DNA of 64,000 nucleotides from Allopontixanthobacter confluentis (lineage in GTDB: Bacteria; Pseudomonadota; Alphaproteobacteria; Sphingomonadales; Sphingomonadaceae): the NCBI RefSeq assembly GCF_009827615.1, contig NZ_WTYU01000001.1:1323001-1387000 (forward strand). Direction: 5' to 3'. The translations under genes were made by a program, and so were the position numbers. Of the stretch, positions 56,047 through 64,000 are shown piece by piece. Position 1 is the first letter of the stretch. The number at the start of each line of letters is the position of its first letter. A model generated the notes under the pieces. It ran no database searches. It had not been told where the DNA came from and saw only the letters and a list, made by a program, of their open reading frames with translations.

Positions 56047-56178
56047 GCCGCAGCAATTAGGCATTCTGCTGCGTTGCGACAAGCGTATTAACCGGGATCC
56101 TGAAAGCGAACCGCTCGATCACGCAAGTGTTTGCAAACCTCGCCCCCTTTCCGGCCCGGTTCGGGACAGGACTGGAGG

Positions 56179-57012
56179 CTATTTCGGCGCATCACCGGTG
56201 CGCGCTGAGACGATCCATGCTGCAGCATCCAATGCCACCATTTGCCCATCACGGTGCTGCACCAGAAATTCGCGCAATTGCTGGATAAAAGCAGCGCGCT
56301 GGGCGTGCTGCAATTGCGCGGCAGCGCGGGCAGCAGGACCAATCTGAAGGAAATAGCCAAGCGCATCTTCGACAGGATCATCCCCTTCCCCTGCAACATA
56401 GGCGTAATTCACCGGCTCGAATGCAACATCCAGCCAGCCAGCGCGGGTCAGCATGGCCGAGACTGCATCACGGTCAGCAAAAGCGAATGGCCCAGGCACC
56501 ATTGCCGCAGGTTCTTCGACCATGCCTTCAGGCAGGAATCTCGTGATCCCGCTCGCCCAGTCATTTTGCGACATATCGCGAAAACAGCTGAAGATGAGGC
56601 GGGCATTAGGCGCCGCGATGCGAGACAGATGCGCGAATGCCTGCACCGGTTCGGGAAAGAACATCACTCCATGGCGCGAAATCAGCAAATCCGGCGTGAA
56701 GCCGTCCCCCGGCCAGGCACCGGCATCTGCAATTTCAAAGTGCGTGTTGGGCAAATTCGCAGCGCGCTCCCTTGCAACATCCACCAGTTCATCGCTGATA
56801 TCGATGCCGCGAATTTGAGCATCCGGAAGCGCGCGGGCAAGCGCGATTGACAATTCGCCTGCGCCGCAGCCAATGTCGAGCATGCATTTTACTGGCCGGG
56901 AAGTAGCCCGTGCAACCAGATGGTCGGTCAGCCCGCCAAAGCTGCGGTCCGTGCGGCGCCATTCGGCGGCCCATTTCTGGCCAACACGGCCCTGCCATTC
57001 ACTCGCCTGCAT
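56179..57012 (-). CDS. class I SAM-dependent methyltransferase
   Basis: 277 residues. The AdoMet loop is CMLDIGCGAGELSIALARALP (residues about 43-63), followed by RGIDISDELVDVARERA and ISRHGVMFFPEPVQAF, the usual methyltransferase-11/25 pattern. The WQGRVGQKWAAEWRRTDRSFGGL start is typical of a small-molecule methyltransferase group. The substrate is unknown. An AAGGA ribosome site precedes the ATG; it lies between recA and alaS, apparently monocistronic. Confidence 0.85.
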   Translation of the reverse strand: MQASEWQGRVGQKWAAEWRRTDRSFGGLTDHLVARATSRPVKCMLDIGCGAGELSIALARALPDAQIRGIDISDELVDVARERAANLPNTHFEIADAGAWPGDGFTPDLLISRHGVMFFPEPVQAFAHLSRIAAPNARLIFSCFRDMSQNDWASGITRFLPEGMVEEPAAMVPGPFAFADRDAVSAMLTRAGWLDVAFEPVNYAYVAGEGDDPVEDALGYFLQIGPAARAAAQLQHAQRAAFIQQLREFLVQHRDGQMVALDAAAWIVSARTGDAPK

Positions 57013-57107
57013 TCAAAATCCTTCGCGTTAGATGATCGCCATCACGCATGACCCGACTGTGCGAAGGCGGGCGCTAAATATCAATTGCGTTTTTGTGCAG
57101 GACAAAA

Positions 57108-57150
57108 GAAAAGCCGGCGTGGATCCGTGAGGATACTCGCGCCGGCTTTC
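57108..57150 (-). terminator. terminator after recA
   Basis: On the minus strand AGCCGGCG and CGCCGGCT pair across a loop of about 18 nt, followed by TTTTCTTTTG. It lies 46 bp after the recA stop codon. Confidence 0.75.
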
Positions 57151-57196
57151 CGTTTTCCCGGATGCCATTCCTGCATCCGCTTGAGAAGAAATAGCG

Positions 57197-58258
57197 TCAG
57201 GCGTCCGCGTCTGGCCCGGCCATCATCTCCTCGGCGACCTTGTCGGTGCGGCTGCGGATCGCAGCTTCCAGCCGGTCGCTAACTTCGGGATTGTCCCTGA
57301 GATATTGCTTTGAATTTTCACGGCCCTGACCAATCCTGATGCTGTCATAGCTGAACCAGGACCCCGATTTTTCAACGATACCCGCCTTGACACCGAGATC
57401 GAGAATCTCGCCCAGCTTGGACACGCCTTCGCCATACATGATGTCGAATTCGACCTGCTTGAACGGCGGAGCAACCTTGTTCTTGACCACTTTGACCCGG
57501 GTGGCATTGCCCACGATCTCATCGCCAGCCTTGATCTGCCCGGTGCGGCGGATATCGAGGCGGACCGAGGCATAGAACTTCAGCGCGTTACCGCCGGTCG
57601 TGGTTTCAGGGTTGCCATACATCACACCAATTTTCATCCGCAACTGGTTGATGAAAATGACCATGGTCTTGGACCGGCTGATGGAACCCGTCAGCTTGCG
57701 CAGGCTCTGCGACATCAGGCGCGCCTGCAGGCCCACGTGGCTGTCGCCCATTTCGCCTTCAATTTCAGCGCGCGGCACCAATGCCGCCACCGAATCGACC
57801 ACCAGAACATCAATCGCGTTGGAGCGGACGAGAGTATCGACGATTTCCAGCGCCTGTTCACCAGTGTCAGGCTGCGAGACAATCAGTTCGTCAATATCGA
57901 CGCCCAATGCCTTGGCATAGACCGGGTCCAGTGCGTGTTCCGCATCCACAAAAGCAGCCGTGCCGCCATTTTTCTGCGCTTCGGCAATGGTGTGCAGCGC
58001 CAGCGTTGTCTTGCCCGAGCTTTCCGGGCCATAAATTTCAATCACCCGGCCACGCGGCAAACCGCCCACGCCGAGCGCAATGTCCAGCCCGAGCGAACCG
58101 GTCGAGATCGTTTCGACCTGCATTGCCGGTTTCTGGCCAAGCTTCATGGCCGACCCCTTGCCATAGGCACGGTCGATCTGGGCCAGTGCTGCATCAAGCG
58201 CCTTCTGACGGTCCACGTTCATTTCTTTACCTTCTACAAGCTTCAGATTTGTTGCCAT
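57197..58258 (-). CDS. recA: recombinase RecA
   Basis: 353 residues. DNA strand exchange and LexA co-protease. Walker A GPESSGKT (about 74-81), Walker [11 protein letters not shown], LexA-cleavage/DNA loops in [27 protein letters not shown] and [17 protein letters not shown]. The C-terminus is acidic (GPDADA). GGAGG precedes the ATG, and a LexA box lies about 90 bp upstream. Confidence 0.98.
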   Translation of the reverse strand: MATNLKLVEGKEMNVDRQKALDAALAQIDRAYGKGSAMKLGQKPAMQVETISTGSLGLDIALGVGGLPRGRVIEIYGPESSGKTTLALHTIAEAQKNGGTAAFVDAEHALDPVYAKALGVDIDELIVSQPDTGEQALEIVDTLVRSNAIDVLVVDSVAALVPRAEIEGEMGDSHVGLQARLMSQSLRKLTGSISRSKTMVIFINQLRMKIGVMYGNPETTTGGNALKFYASVRLDIRRTGQIKAGDEIVGNATRVKVVKNKVAPPFKQVEFDIMYGEGVSKLGEILDLGVKAGIVEKSGSWFSYDSIRIGQGRENSKQYLRDNPEVSDRLEAAIRSRTDKVAEEMMAGPDADA

Positions 58259-58346
58259 GACACGGCCTCCATCAGTTGCCTAGAGGCGGGATGCGTTTGA
58301 CCCCGCTTGTTCCACTGTTGGACCATGTACCGCATTTGTTCTGTTG

Positions 58347-58361
58347 GAACAAGTGTAGAAC
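58347..58361 (-). promoter_or_regulatory. LexA (SOS) box of recA
   Basis: GTTC-TACACTT-GTTC on the minus strand, an exact GTTC-N7-GTTC match, 89 bp upstream of the recA start. Its second half overlaps TTGTTC, which with TACATG 17 bp further could form the -35/-10 of the recA promoter, so bound LexA would occlude RNA polymerase. Confidence 0.85.
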
Positions 58362-58433
58362 ACAATTTTCTTGCACTACGCTATCCAACTGGAAAAATAC
58401 TGAAATTTACACCTGGGTCTGGCCTACCTGATT

Positions 58434-60050
58434 TTACCCTGTCTGGCGCACCTGCCATCGGAGTGTCCGCGTTGACGATGCAGGAATTGTCGCTTCGATG
58501 ACATAGTATCCATCTTTCAGCTTCGCGCCGCTTGCCTTGCGGATTTCCCATTCGGCCGATGCCCCGACGGGTATTCTGACCTTGATGGCATGCGGGTTGG
58601 CGTTACTGATCTGGGTCTGCCTGCTGCGCCATTTGCGGGCAGGCCATTCTCCGCCGTTGCGCTTGGTGCTGCCATTTTCGCAGCGGGAGAATACCTGCGT
58701 GCTGTGACCAAGGACTATTTCGACATCCTGCCCTTCGGCAAAATCCCGCAAATTTTCTTCTCCTACCAGCAGATCGCCGCTGGCTGAGGGTTCGAAGATG
58801 GTGATGCCGCCCATTGGCAAAGCAACGCCCAGCCCGTGCTTCTCGTCATTTTTCGTCGCCAGCAGCATTTGCATCGGGCCATTTGCGCCACTGTCATCAA
58901 AAGGATTGCAGGCAGCGACATAGAGATACTGCCCTTTGACTCCATCGCGCTGGAGAAATGCGACCTGCTTCAGCCCCTTGGCAGCCACGGTCATTCGTTC
59001 CGGCACACGATAGAGCTTGAGATCGCCCAATTGTTCTTCGCTGGCCACCACCGATACCGGCGCTGCTGCATCGAACATTTTGTTCTGAATCCTCGATCCG
59101 GTGACGATGATAGCTTCACTTGCCGCGACCGGAGGAGGAGGCGGTGGCGGCGGAGGAACCGCGCTATAATACAGTTCCGGCGACCCTGCCGCCGTGCTGC
59201 CGATAGGATAGCAGACCAGTTGCAAGGGCTTGCCCGTCGGCGGGTCGGCCAGGCCCTGCAGATCGCTGGTGATTTGCAGCGTGCCAGCCACCGCCATCAG
59301 CTGCGCATTGGCAAAGGTCTGGTCATTATCATTCAGGATTGTCAGCCATGACACCAGATTGATGGAGCTGGCATCACGGTCCTGCGGATCCGGCAGAGTT
59401 GCGACATAATGCGCCTGCCAGTCGAAACCCCACGCCAGATATGTCAATGTTACGCGGTAAGTTCCGCCGGCATTGGACGACGTGTTTACCGAGAATACGG
59501 GATTGGCGGACAGGCCGGCCGGAATTCGGTCAAACGACAGGCCTTCTGCACTGCCGGAACAGCGCACCGCTTCGAAACCGTCACGCGTTTGCAGCACCAG
59601 TCCGCCATCGGCACGGCTCCTGACCACGGCGGACTGGGAGGTTTTCTGCCCATTGGCCGGGTTGGTTCGTGTCAGGGTGACGCGGTTTCCCAAAGTCCCA
59701 TCCACCAGTGCAGCGGGTGAGAGCAGGTCGGCATTGCGGTTTTTCTCAAACGTCCCACCCGGCAGGCCAGTGACAATTGCGCTGACTGCCACCATGCCTT
59801 CTGCCACACCGTCAAAACGGATGGTGGACTGGCCTGCTGGCAACGTCACATCCCGCGTTTCGCTGATCATGGCGAAGCCGCGCGGCCAGCCGCGATCCAT
59901 CTCTGCGCCCGGAAGCCGCTGAGGATCGCGATAAACGGTTACCGACAGGTCGACCGGCGCGGATGCATCCACCGTCTCGCGGCCCATAACTGCTGGCGGC
60001 GCTGATATTGCAGCCAGGCTGATCGAAACGAGAATGGGCGAAAAGCGCAC
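58434..60050 (-). CDS. DUF4139 domain protein with embedded TonB-box-like segment
   Basis: 538 residues starting at a GTG (VRFSPILVSISLAAISAPPA signal peptide), 8 bp after the upstream paralogue's stop; a longer frame reaches 60125. The DUF4139 region is visible as VTLTYLAWGFDWQAHYVATL...INLVSWLTILNDNDQTFANAQL and, at the end, VRIPVGASAEWEIRK. After a run of nine prolines (about 299-307) comes EAIIVTGSRI...APVSVVASEEQL (about 312-341), which reads like the N-terminus of a sphingomonad TonB-dependent receptor plug. The paralogue lacks this insertion. Function unknown. Confidence 0.85.
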   Translation of the reverse strand: MRFSPILVSISLAAISAPPAVMGRETVDASAPVDLSVTVYRDPQRLPGAEMDRGWPRGFAMISETRDVTLPAGQSTIRFDGVAEGMVAVSAIVTGLPGGTFEKNRNADLLSPAALVDGTLGNRVTLTRTNPANGQKTSQSAVVRSRADGGLVLQTRDGFEAVRCSGSAEGLSFDRIPAGLSANPVFSVNTSSNAGGTYRVTLTYLAWGFDWQAHYVATLPDPQDRDASSINLVSWLTILNDNDQTFANAQLMAVAGTLQITSDLQGLADPPTGKPLQLVCYPIGSTAAGSPELYYSAVPPPPPPPPPVAASEAIIVTGSRIQNKMFDAAAPVSVVASEEQLGDLKLYRVPERMTVAAKGLKQVAFLQRDGVKGQYLYVAACNPFDDSGANGPMQMLLATKNDEKHGLGVALPMGGITIFEPSASGDLLVGEENLRDFAEGQDVEIVLGHSTQVFSRCENGSTKRNGGEWPARKWRSRQTQISNANPHAIKVRIPVGASAEWEIRKASGAKLKDGYYVIEATIPASSTRTLRWQVRQTG

Positions 60051-60058
60051 TGCCCGTC

Positions 60059-61630
60059 TCAGTATCGCGCTTCGTAGGTTACGCGAAATTCGCGAGTGCC
60101 ATTGGCAGGCACAGGAACCAACCATTTACGGCGGTCAGTGTTCAATTGCCGGCCGGGCACATCTTCGCTGACTATGCGGTAATCATTACCCCACCACCCG
60201 CGGTCCAGCCCTTGCTGCACCAGATCGACCTCAACTGCGACCGGCTTTGCATTGGTCATGGTGTAACGCATGGTCGTGCGGTAATATTCGGTAGGGCGTT
60301 CAGCTTCCACCTGGCTTACGGAACCGTCTTCGGCAATCACTCGGTAACGTGCGGTTTTCTGCCATTCAGCGCCGGCAATCTTTTCCCGTTTTTCCACCTC
60401 GGCCTGGACATATACGTCGAACGCATCGCCTGTTCTGAGCATCAGCTCGCTACCCACAGGCGTATGGCCAATGCCGCTTTCGCCAATGAATTGCGGTGTG
60501 CCCTGCGCATCGCGCTGGTAAAAACGGACGGTGCCTGCCGGCAATGCATCGCCCAGCCCGGCGCTGCGTGATGTGGCAAAGGACAAGGCGCTGGACACAG
60601 CCTGCGGCCGTTCGTCATTTTGCAGCCAGTCAATGCTGCGCGCATAAACCCGGCGCGCGGCCACGCCCTGCACATCAAGGAAGCTGACCTGCTTGGTCTG
60701 CGCGTTTGCAATCGTGGTGCGTTCAGCGATGGGGTAAAGGTAGAAATCGCCCACCTGTTCGCGGTTGGCAGTTTCTGTTCCGGGCCGCACCATGCCGGGT
60801 GGCGGCGGCGGAGATGGTGGCGCGGCCATCCGGCGGCGGCTGTAATTGCCCGCGTTTGCCTGACCGGGGCTGCCTGCCACCAGCAAGGTGTCCGCATTAT
60901 GAAAAGTGGTGCCTGTATTGTTGGTGAGCGTAACCCACCCCTGCATATCGATGGCGCCTTTGGCTTCATCAAACAGGGCCACATAATCTGCCGACCAGCC
61001 AAGGCCCGGGGTCAGATAGCGGATGGATGCCGGCCGCGTCCCGCTGCGGACAGAATCCACCATGACCGACAGCGTTGGCCGGGCGCGCAGGTTTGGCGGA
61101 ACCCGGTCAAACACGGCCCGCACAGGCAAGCCATCATCGCGCAACACTTCGATCCGGTCGCCAATCTGGACCACGACCCCGCCTGCAGTGGAGAGCACCA
61201 CGGCCCGTTCGCGCGTTTCGGTGCCGGTGGCCGGGTTGGTGCGGACCAGTGTAATGGTCTGCCCAATGGCCTTTTCCATCAGCTTGGTCGGGGTCAGCAG
61301 ATCGAAATCGAAATTCTGCTCGACAATACCGGCACCAGCCGCCGCAAAGCTGAGGGTTTCAGGCCTGATCTGGGCTGACACATCGGGAAATTCGATGCGG
61401 CTGCGGCCCTGTGCAATTGGCAATTGCCGCACATCCTGAACCAGTGCCTGATTGTTGTTGTAAATGGTGACAGACACATCACCCTGGGCAGTGGCATCGG
61501 GGTCGGCAAGCACGGCGGAGGAAGTCTGCGCGGATGCGGCAGAACCCAGCGGAGAGAACAACGGCGAAAACAGCTGCGAAACCATAGTCAAGGCGGCAGC
61601 CGTCCCAGCCAGATATCTGATCCCGATCAT
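60059..61630 (-). CDS. DUF4139 domain protein (paralogue)
   Basis: 523 residues from the ATG at 61630 with GAGGGG 8 bp upstream (61636 would add two). A signal peptide (about residues 1-35) precedes DVSVTIYNNNQALVQDVRQLPIAQGRSRIEFPDV, the DUF4140-like N-terminal strand; IRYLTPGLGWSADYVALFDE; GWVTLTNNTGTTFHNADTLLVAG; a Pro-rich linker; and GDFYLYPIAERTTIANAQTKQVSFL. Exported, probably periplasmic or surface-associated; biochemical function unknown. It is the first of a tandem pair with the next gene. Confidence 0.88.
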   Translation of the reverse strand: MIGIRYLAGTAAALTMVSQLFSPLFSPLGSAASAQTSSAVLADPDATAQGDVSVTIYNNNQALVQDVRQLPIAQGRSRIEFPDVSAQIRPETLSFAAAGAGIVEQNFDFDLLTPTKLMEKAIGQTITLVRTNPATGTETRERAVVLSTAGGVVVQIGDRIEVLRDDGLPVRAVFDRVPPNLRARPTLSVMVDSVRSGTRPASIRYLTPGLGWSADYVALFDEAKGAIDMQGWVTLTNNTGTTFHNADTLLVAGSPGQANAGNYSRRRMAAPPSPPPPPGMVRPGTETANREQVGDFYLYPIAERTTIANAQTKQVSFLDVQGVAARRVYARSIDWLQNDERPQAVSSALSFATSRSAGLGDALPAGTVRFYQRDAQGTPQFIGESGIGHTPVGSELMLRTGDAFDVYVQAEVEKREKIAGAEWQKTARYRVIAEDGSVSQVEAERPTEYYRTTMRYTMTNAKPVAVEVDLVQQGLDRGWWGNDYRIVSEDVPGRQLNTDRRKWLVPVPANGTREFRVTYEARY

Positions 61631-61712
61631 CTCCATTTCCCCTCAAATGCCTGATTAATCCGGCCTGTTACTGGTCGTCTTACCCTTCATACACACTAAT
61701 TGATACAGTATA

Positions 61713-64000
61713 TCATTTTTTGCAAGCCGCCATCACATCGCCAACCTTCTGGCCAATTTCTGCCACGCTGAAAGGTTTCGGAATGAAGAACATGTTTTCG
61801 ATATCAATATCGCGGCGCAATTGTTCTTCCGCATATCCTGACATGAACAGGATGGGCATGGCTGGTTTCAGCCGGCGAATTTCGCGGGCCATTGCCGGGC
61901 CATCCATCCCGGGCATGACGACATCGGAAACCACCAGATCGAACGCGCCGCCATTGGCGATTTCGGCCAGCCCTTCTTCGCCATCGGCTGCTGTCGTCAC
62001 CTGGTATCCGGCGCGCGTCAACGCCCGTTCTGCCACCGCACGAACCATGTCTTCATCTTCTACCAGCAGCAGCCTGCCGCCGCCTGACCATTCACTGGCG
62101 GGCGCTTCTGCAACCTGTTTTGCCGGCTGGGGCATATCGCCGTGATAGACGGGCAGATAGACGGTGAAGCGGGCACCCGCCGGTTTTCCGCCCGGCCCTT
62201 CGACATTGTCGCAGAAAATGAACCCGCCCGACTGTTTGACAATGCCATAGACGGTCGAGAGGCCAAGCCCGGTGCCTTTGCCCTGTTCCTTGGTCGTGAA
62301 GAAGGGTTCGAAAATCTTGCCGATCTTGTCTGCTGGCACGCCGCTGCCATCATCCTGCACGATCAGCATGGTGTAATCCGCCGGCGGCAGAATGTCGGAC
62401 CCCATTTTGCGGATTTCCGGCGCGGATATGCGCCGCGTGGAGAGCGTCAGCTTGCCCGTGCCATCGCCGCGTGAATGGATGGCATCCCTTGCATTGACTG
62501 CTAGGTTGACAATCACCTGTTCCAATTGCTGCGGATCAGCCCGCACCATGCCCAGATCGCGGTCATGGCGAACAGTGAACGCAATCTTTTCCCCCATCAG
62601 CCGTTTCAGCAACTGGCTGACCTCGCTGACTACGTCTGGCAATTGCAGCACTTCGGGGCGCAAGGTCTGCTGGCGGGAAAATGCCAGCAATTGGCGCGTC
62701 AGCGAAGCCGCGCGGTTGGAATTCGCGCGGATTTGCTGGATGTCGTCATAATCGCTGTCGCCCGGCGTGTGGCGCAGCAGCATGAGATCGCAATAGCCGA
62801 TGATGGCGGTGAGAACATTGTTGAAATCATGCGCCACACCGCCTGCCAGCTGGCCCACGGCCTGCATTTTGGTGGCCTGTGCCACTTGGCGTTTGAGGCG
62901 CGTTTCCTCGGTCGAATCAGCAAGGCTGAGGAGCACCGATGCTTCGCCCAACCCTCTGACACCGGCAAGGCCCAGCGACACCGGTTCGTCAGCCGCGCTG
63001 CGCAGGCGCACGGCCATGTCCCCGCTGCTGCCTGAACCGCGGCCGAAGCGGCGCACGGCATCTGCCAGCACCGCCTTGTCCTCGCGCACCACCAGATCGG
63101 ACGGGAATTGTGGCAGGCCGTCCTTTTCCTGATCAATGGCGCGCAGGAAGGCATTGTTGGCAAACAGGAAACGTCCGTCCCTGTCGGTCATGGCAAGACC
63201 CAGCGGCAATGCGCCCAACAAGGCTTCAAGCTGCGGAGTGGAAGCCTGCCCCGCCCCGTCCCAGCCGCCGCCAATGCCCACCCCTGAATCAATCAGCAGC
63301 ATCAGCGATGGGCCTTCATCAGCGCCCTTGGGTTGCGGCGATGCGGGATCTGCCAGCGGAACCTGGATCAGGGTTTGCGGGCTGCCACGGCGGCCATCGC
63401 GGGAAAAGAAAATACGGTCGCGTTCGTCGCTGCGCAACTGGGCGACAAAATCCTGTCCCGCCATGGTGGCGGCAGGATCGCCGGAAGCGCGTTCCGCAAA
63501 ACCTTGTGCAACCGCGCGGATTGCCCCGTCTGCCCCCACCAGCGCGGCTTCGATACCGGCGCGGGACAGCAATTTGCCAAATGGCCCGGCCAGCCGCGCA
63601 GCCATGGTGGCCGACATGTCTTCTTCCACCAGCGCCTCGAACCGCCAGACCAGAAAATCATCGCCCCGGCCCGCGCGTTCAGCGGTGGCTTTCCAGCGCG
63701 ATGCGCCGTCTTCGCTGGATAGGCTGTCCGCTTCTGCCCTGCCATCGCGCCATGCCTCGCGGGCAGCGCGGGACAGCTTTTCCAGCCCGGGCCGGTCCAG
63801 TGGCAAGCCGGGCGGCGCGAAGTCGATACCGAACCAGTCTGCATATAGCTGACTGGCACAGGCCAGCCGATTGGCCCGGTCAGTAATGGCAATGGCAATG
63901 CCGGGCTGTTCAATCGCCGCGACCGTTACCGACCAGTCAGGCGCTGTAAAACCCCCAGCATCAGCAGGCGCGCGCAGGGAACTGATGGCAAAGCCTGCCA
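61713..64000 (-). CDS. cckA: CckA-like hybrid histidine kinase, partial (N-terminus beyond right edge)
   Basis: The visible 761 residues run from an open frame at the edge. They include a PAS-like region (VTVAAIEQPGIAIAITDRANRLACASQLYADWFGID), a second PAS (ALPLGLAMTDRDGRFLFANNAFLRA), HisKA with GGVAHDFNNVLTAI and RQLLAFSRQQTLRPEVLQL (the CckA signature), an HATPase (NLAVNARDAI; GTGLGLSTVYGIVKQSGG) and a receiver with VVSDVVMPGMDGPAMAREIRR. CckA starts phosphorelay to ChpT, CtrA and CpdR. N-terminal membrane helices would lie outside the window. Confidence 0.88.
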   Translation of the reverse strand, partial: AGFAISSLRAPADAGGFTAPDWSVTVAAIEQPGIAIAITDRANRLACASQLYADWFGIDFAPPGLPLDRPGLEKLSRAAREAWRDGRAEADSLSSEDGASRWKATAERAGRGDDFLVWRFEALVEEDMSATMAARLAGPFGKLLSRAGIEAALVGADGAIRAVAQGFAERASGDPAATMAGQDFVAQLRSDERDRIFFSRDGRRGSPQTLIQVPLADPASPQPKGADEGPSLMLLIDSGVGIGGGWDGAGQASTPQLEALLGALPLGLAMTDRDGRFLFANNAFLRAIDQEKDGLPQFPSDLVVREDKAVLADAVRRFGRGSGSSGDMAVRLRSAADEPVSLGLAGVRGLGEASVLLSLADSTEETRLKRQVAQATKMQAVGQLAGGVAHDFNNVLTAIIGYCDLMLLRHTPGDSDYDDIQQIRANSNRAASLTRQLLAFSRQQTLRPEVLQLPDVVSEVSQLLKRLMGEKIAFTVRHDRDLGMVRADPQQLEQVIVNLAVNARDAIHSRGDGTGKLTLSTRRISAPEIRKMGSDILPPADYTMLIVQDDGSGVPADKIGKIFEPFFTTKEQGKGTGLGLSTVYGIVKQSGGFIFCDNVEGPGGKPAGARFTVYLPVYHGDMPQPAKQVAEAPASEWSGGGRLLLVEDEDMVRAVAERALTRAGYQVTTAADGEEGLAEIANGGAFDLVVSDVVMPGMDGPAMAREIRRLKPAMPILFMSGYAEEQLRRDIDIENMFFIPKPFSVAEIGQKVGDVMAACKK

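Noticed and set aside
54445-56091. Long open frame antisense to alaS (548 codons)
   Set aside because: Covered by a conserved synthetase; no motifs.

Overview
The window is a 64 kb piece of an alphaproteobacterial chromosome, most likely from the order Sphingomonadales (Erythrobacteraceae-like). The evidence is moderately high GC with densely packed overlapping genes, an ATP synthase Fo operon with both b' and b subunits, a CckA/CpdR pair from the CtrA cell-cycle pathway, GAAC-N7-GAAC type SOS boxes typical of Alphaproteobacteria, a TIGR02300-aroA-cmk-rpsA cluster, and the gene order pyrF-trpF-trpB-trpA-accD-folC. No phage, insertion sequence, CRISPR array or integrase was seen. This looks like core chromosome, and the unusual features sit inside or between ordinary genes.

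Layout from the left. Bases 1-3571 hold a partial alpha/beta hydrolase divergent from a marR-emrA-emrB style efflux operon, with a near-palindrome in the gap that could be the MarR operator. Bases 3597-12541 on the minus strand hold a DsbA-like isomerase, a lipoprotein, asd, a dipeptidyl-peptidase-like S9 enzyme, the ffh-rpsP-rimM-(membrane protein)-trmD-rplS translation cluster and tRNA-Ala(GGC). Bases 12656-19297 hold a TIGR02300 protein, aroA, a small membrane protein, cmk, rpsA, gloB and a quinone oxidoreductase. Bases 19357-26162 on the minus strand hold the ydbH-ynbE-ydbL operon (AsmA-like lipid transport between membranes) followed by atpI-B-E-F'-F.

Bases 26219-34347 on the plus strand hold radC, purB, a LapA-domain protein, pyrF, trpF, trpB, trpA, accD and folC, mostly linked by ATGA or GTGA overlaps. 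Bases 34431-46606 hold an AmpG-like permease divergent from a Rieske oxygenase, an rsuA/rluB-type pseudouridine synthase, rsmD, a UvrD/PcrA helicase with its own SOS box, an RhlE-type DEAD-box helicase, secreted hypotheticals, an FAD-linked dehydrogenase and a sapC gene followed by a hairpin-rich transcript end. Bases 46652-53255 hold an N-formylglutamate amidohydrolase, cpdR, tRNA-Val(GAC), icd, a GNAT-nitrilase fusion and a Kef-type antiporter. Bases 53395-64000 on the minus strand hold cckA (cut by the right edge), two tandem DUF4139 proteins, recA with a perfect SOS box, a methyltransferase and alaS.

The most unusual observations are these: a TonB-box/plug-like segment (IIVTGSRI...PVSVV) embedded in one of the two tandem DUF4139 proteins; a LexA-type box directly upstream of the UvrD helicase; a three-hairpin 3' region after sapC with an exposed anti-Shine-Dalgarno stretch; and a scatter of 14-16 bp tandem repeats (folC, upstream of ynbE, the uvrD stop codon, the RhlE tail), three of which share a GGCCA-ATT-AGC-like core. 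All family names come from recognising motifs by eye. No database search was run.
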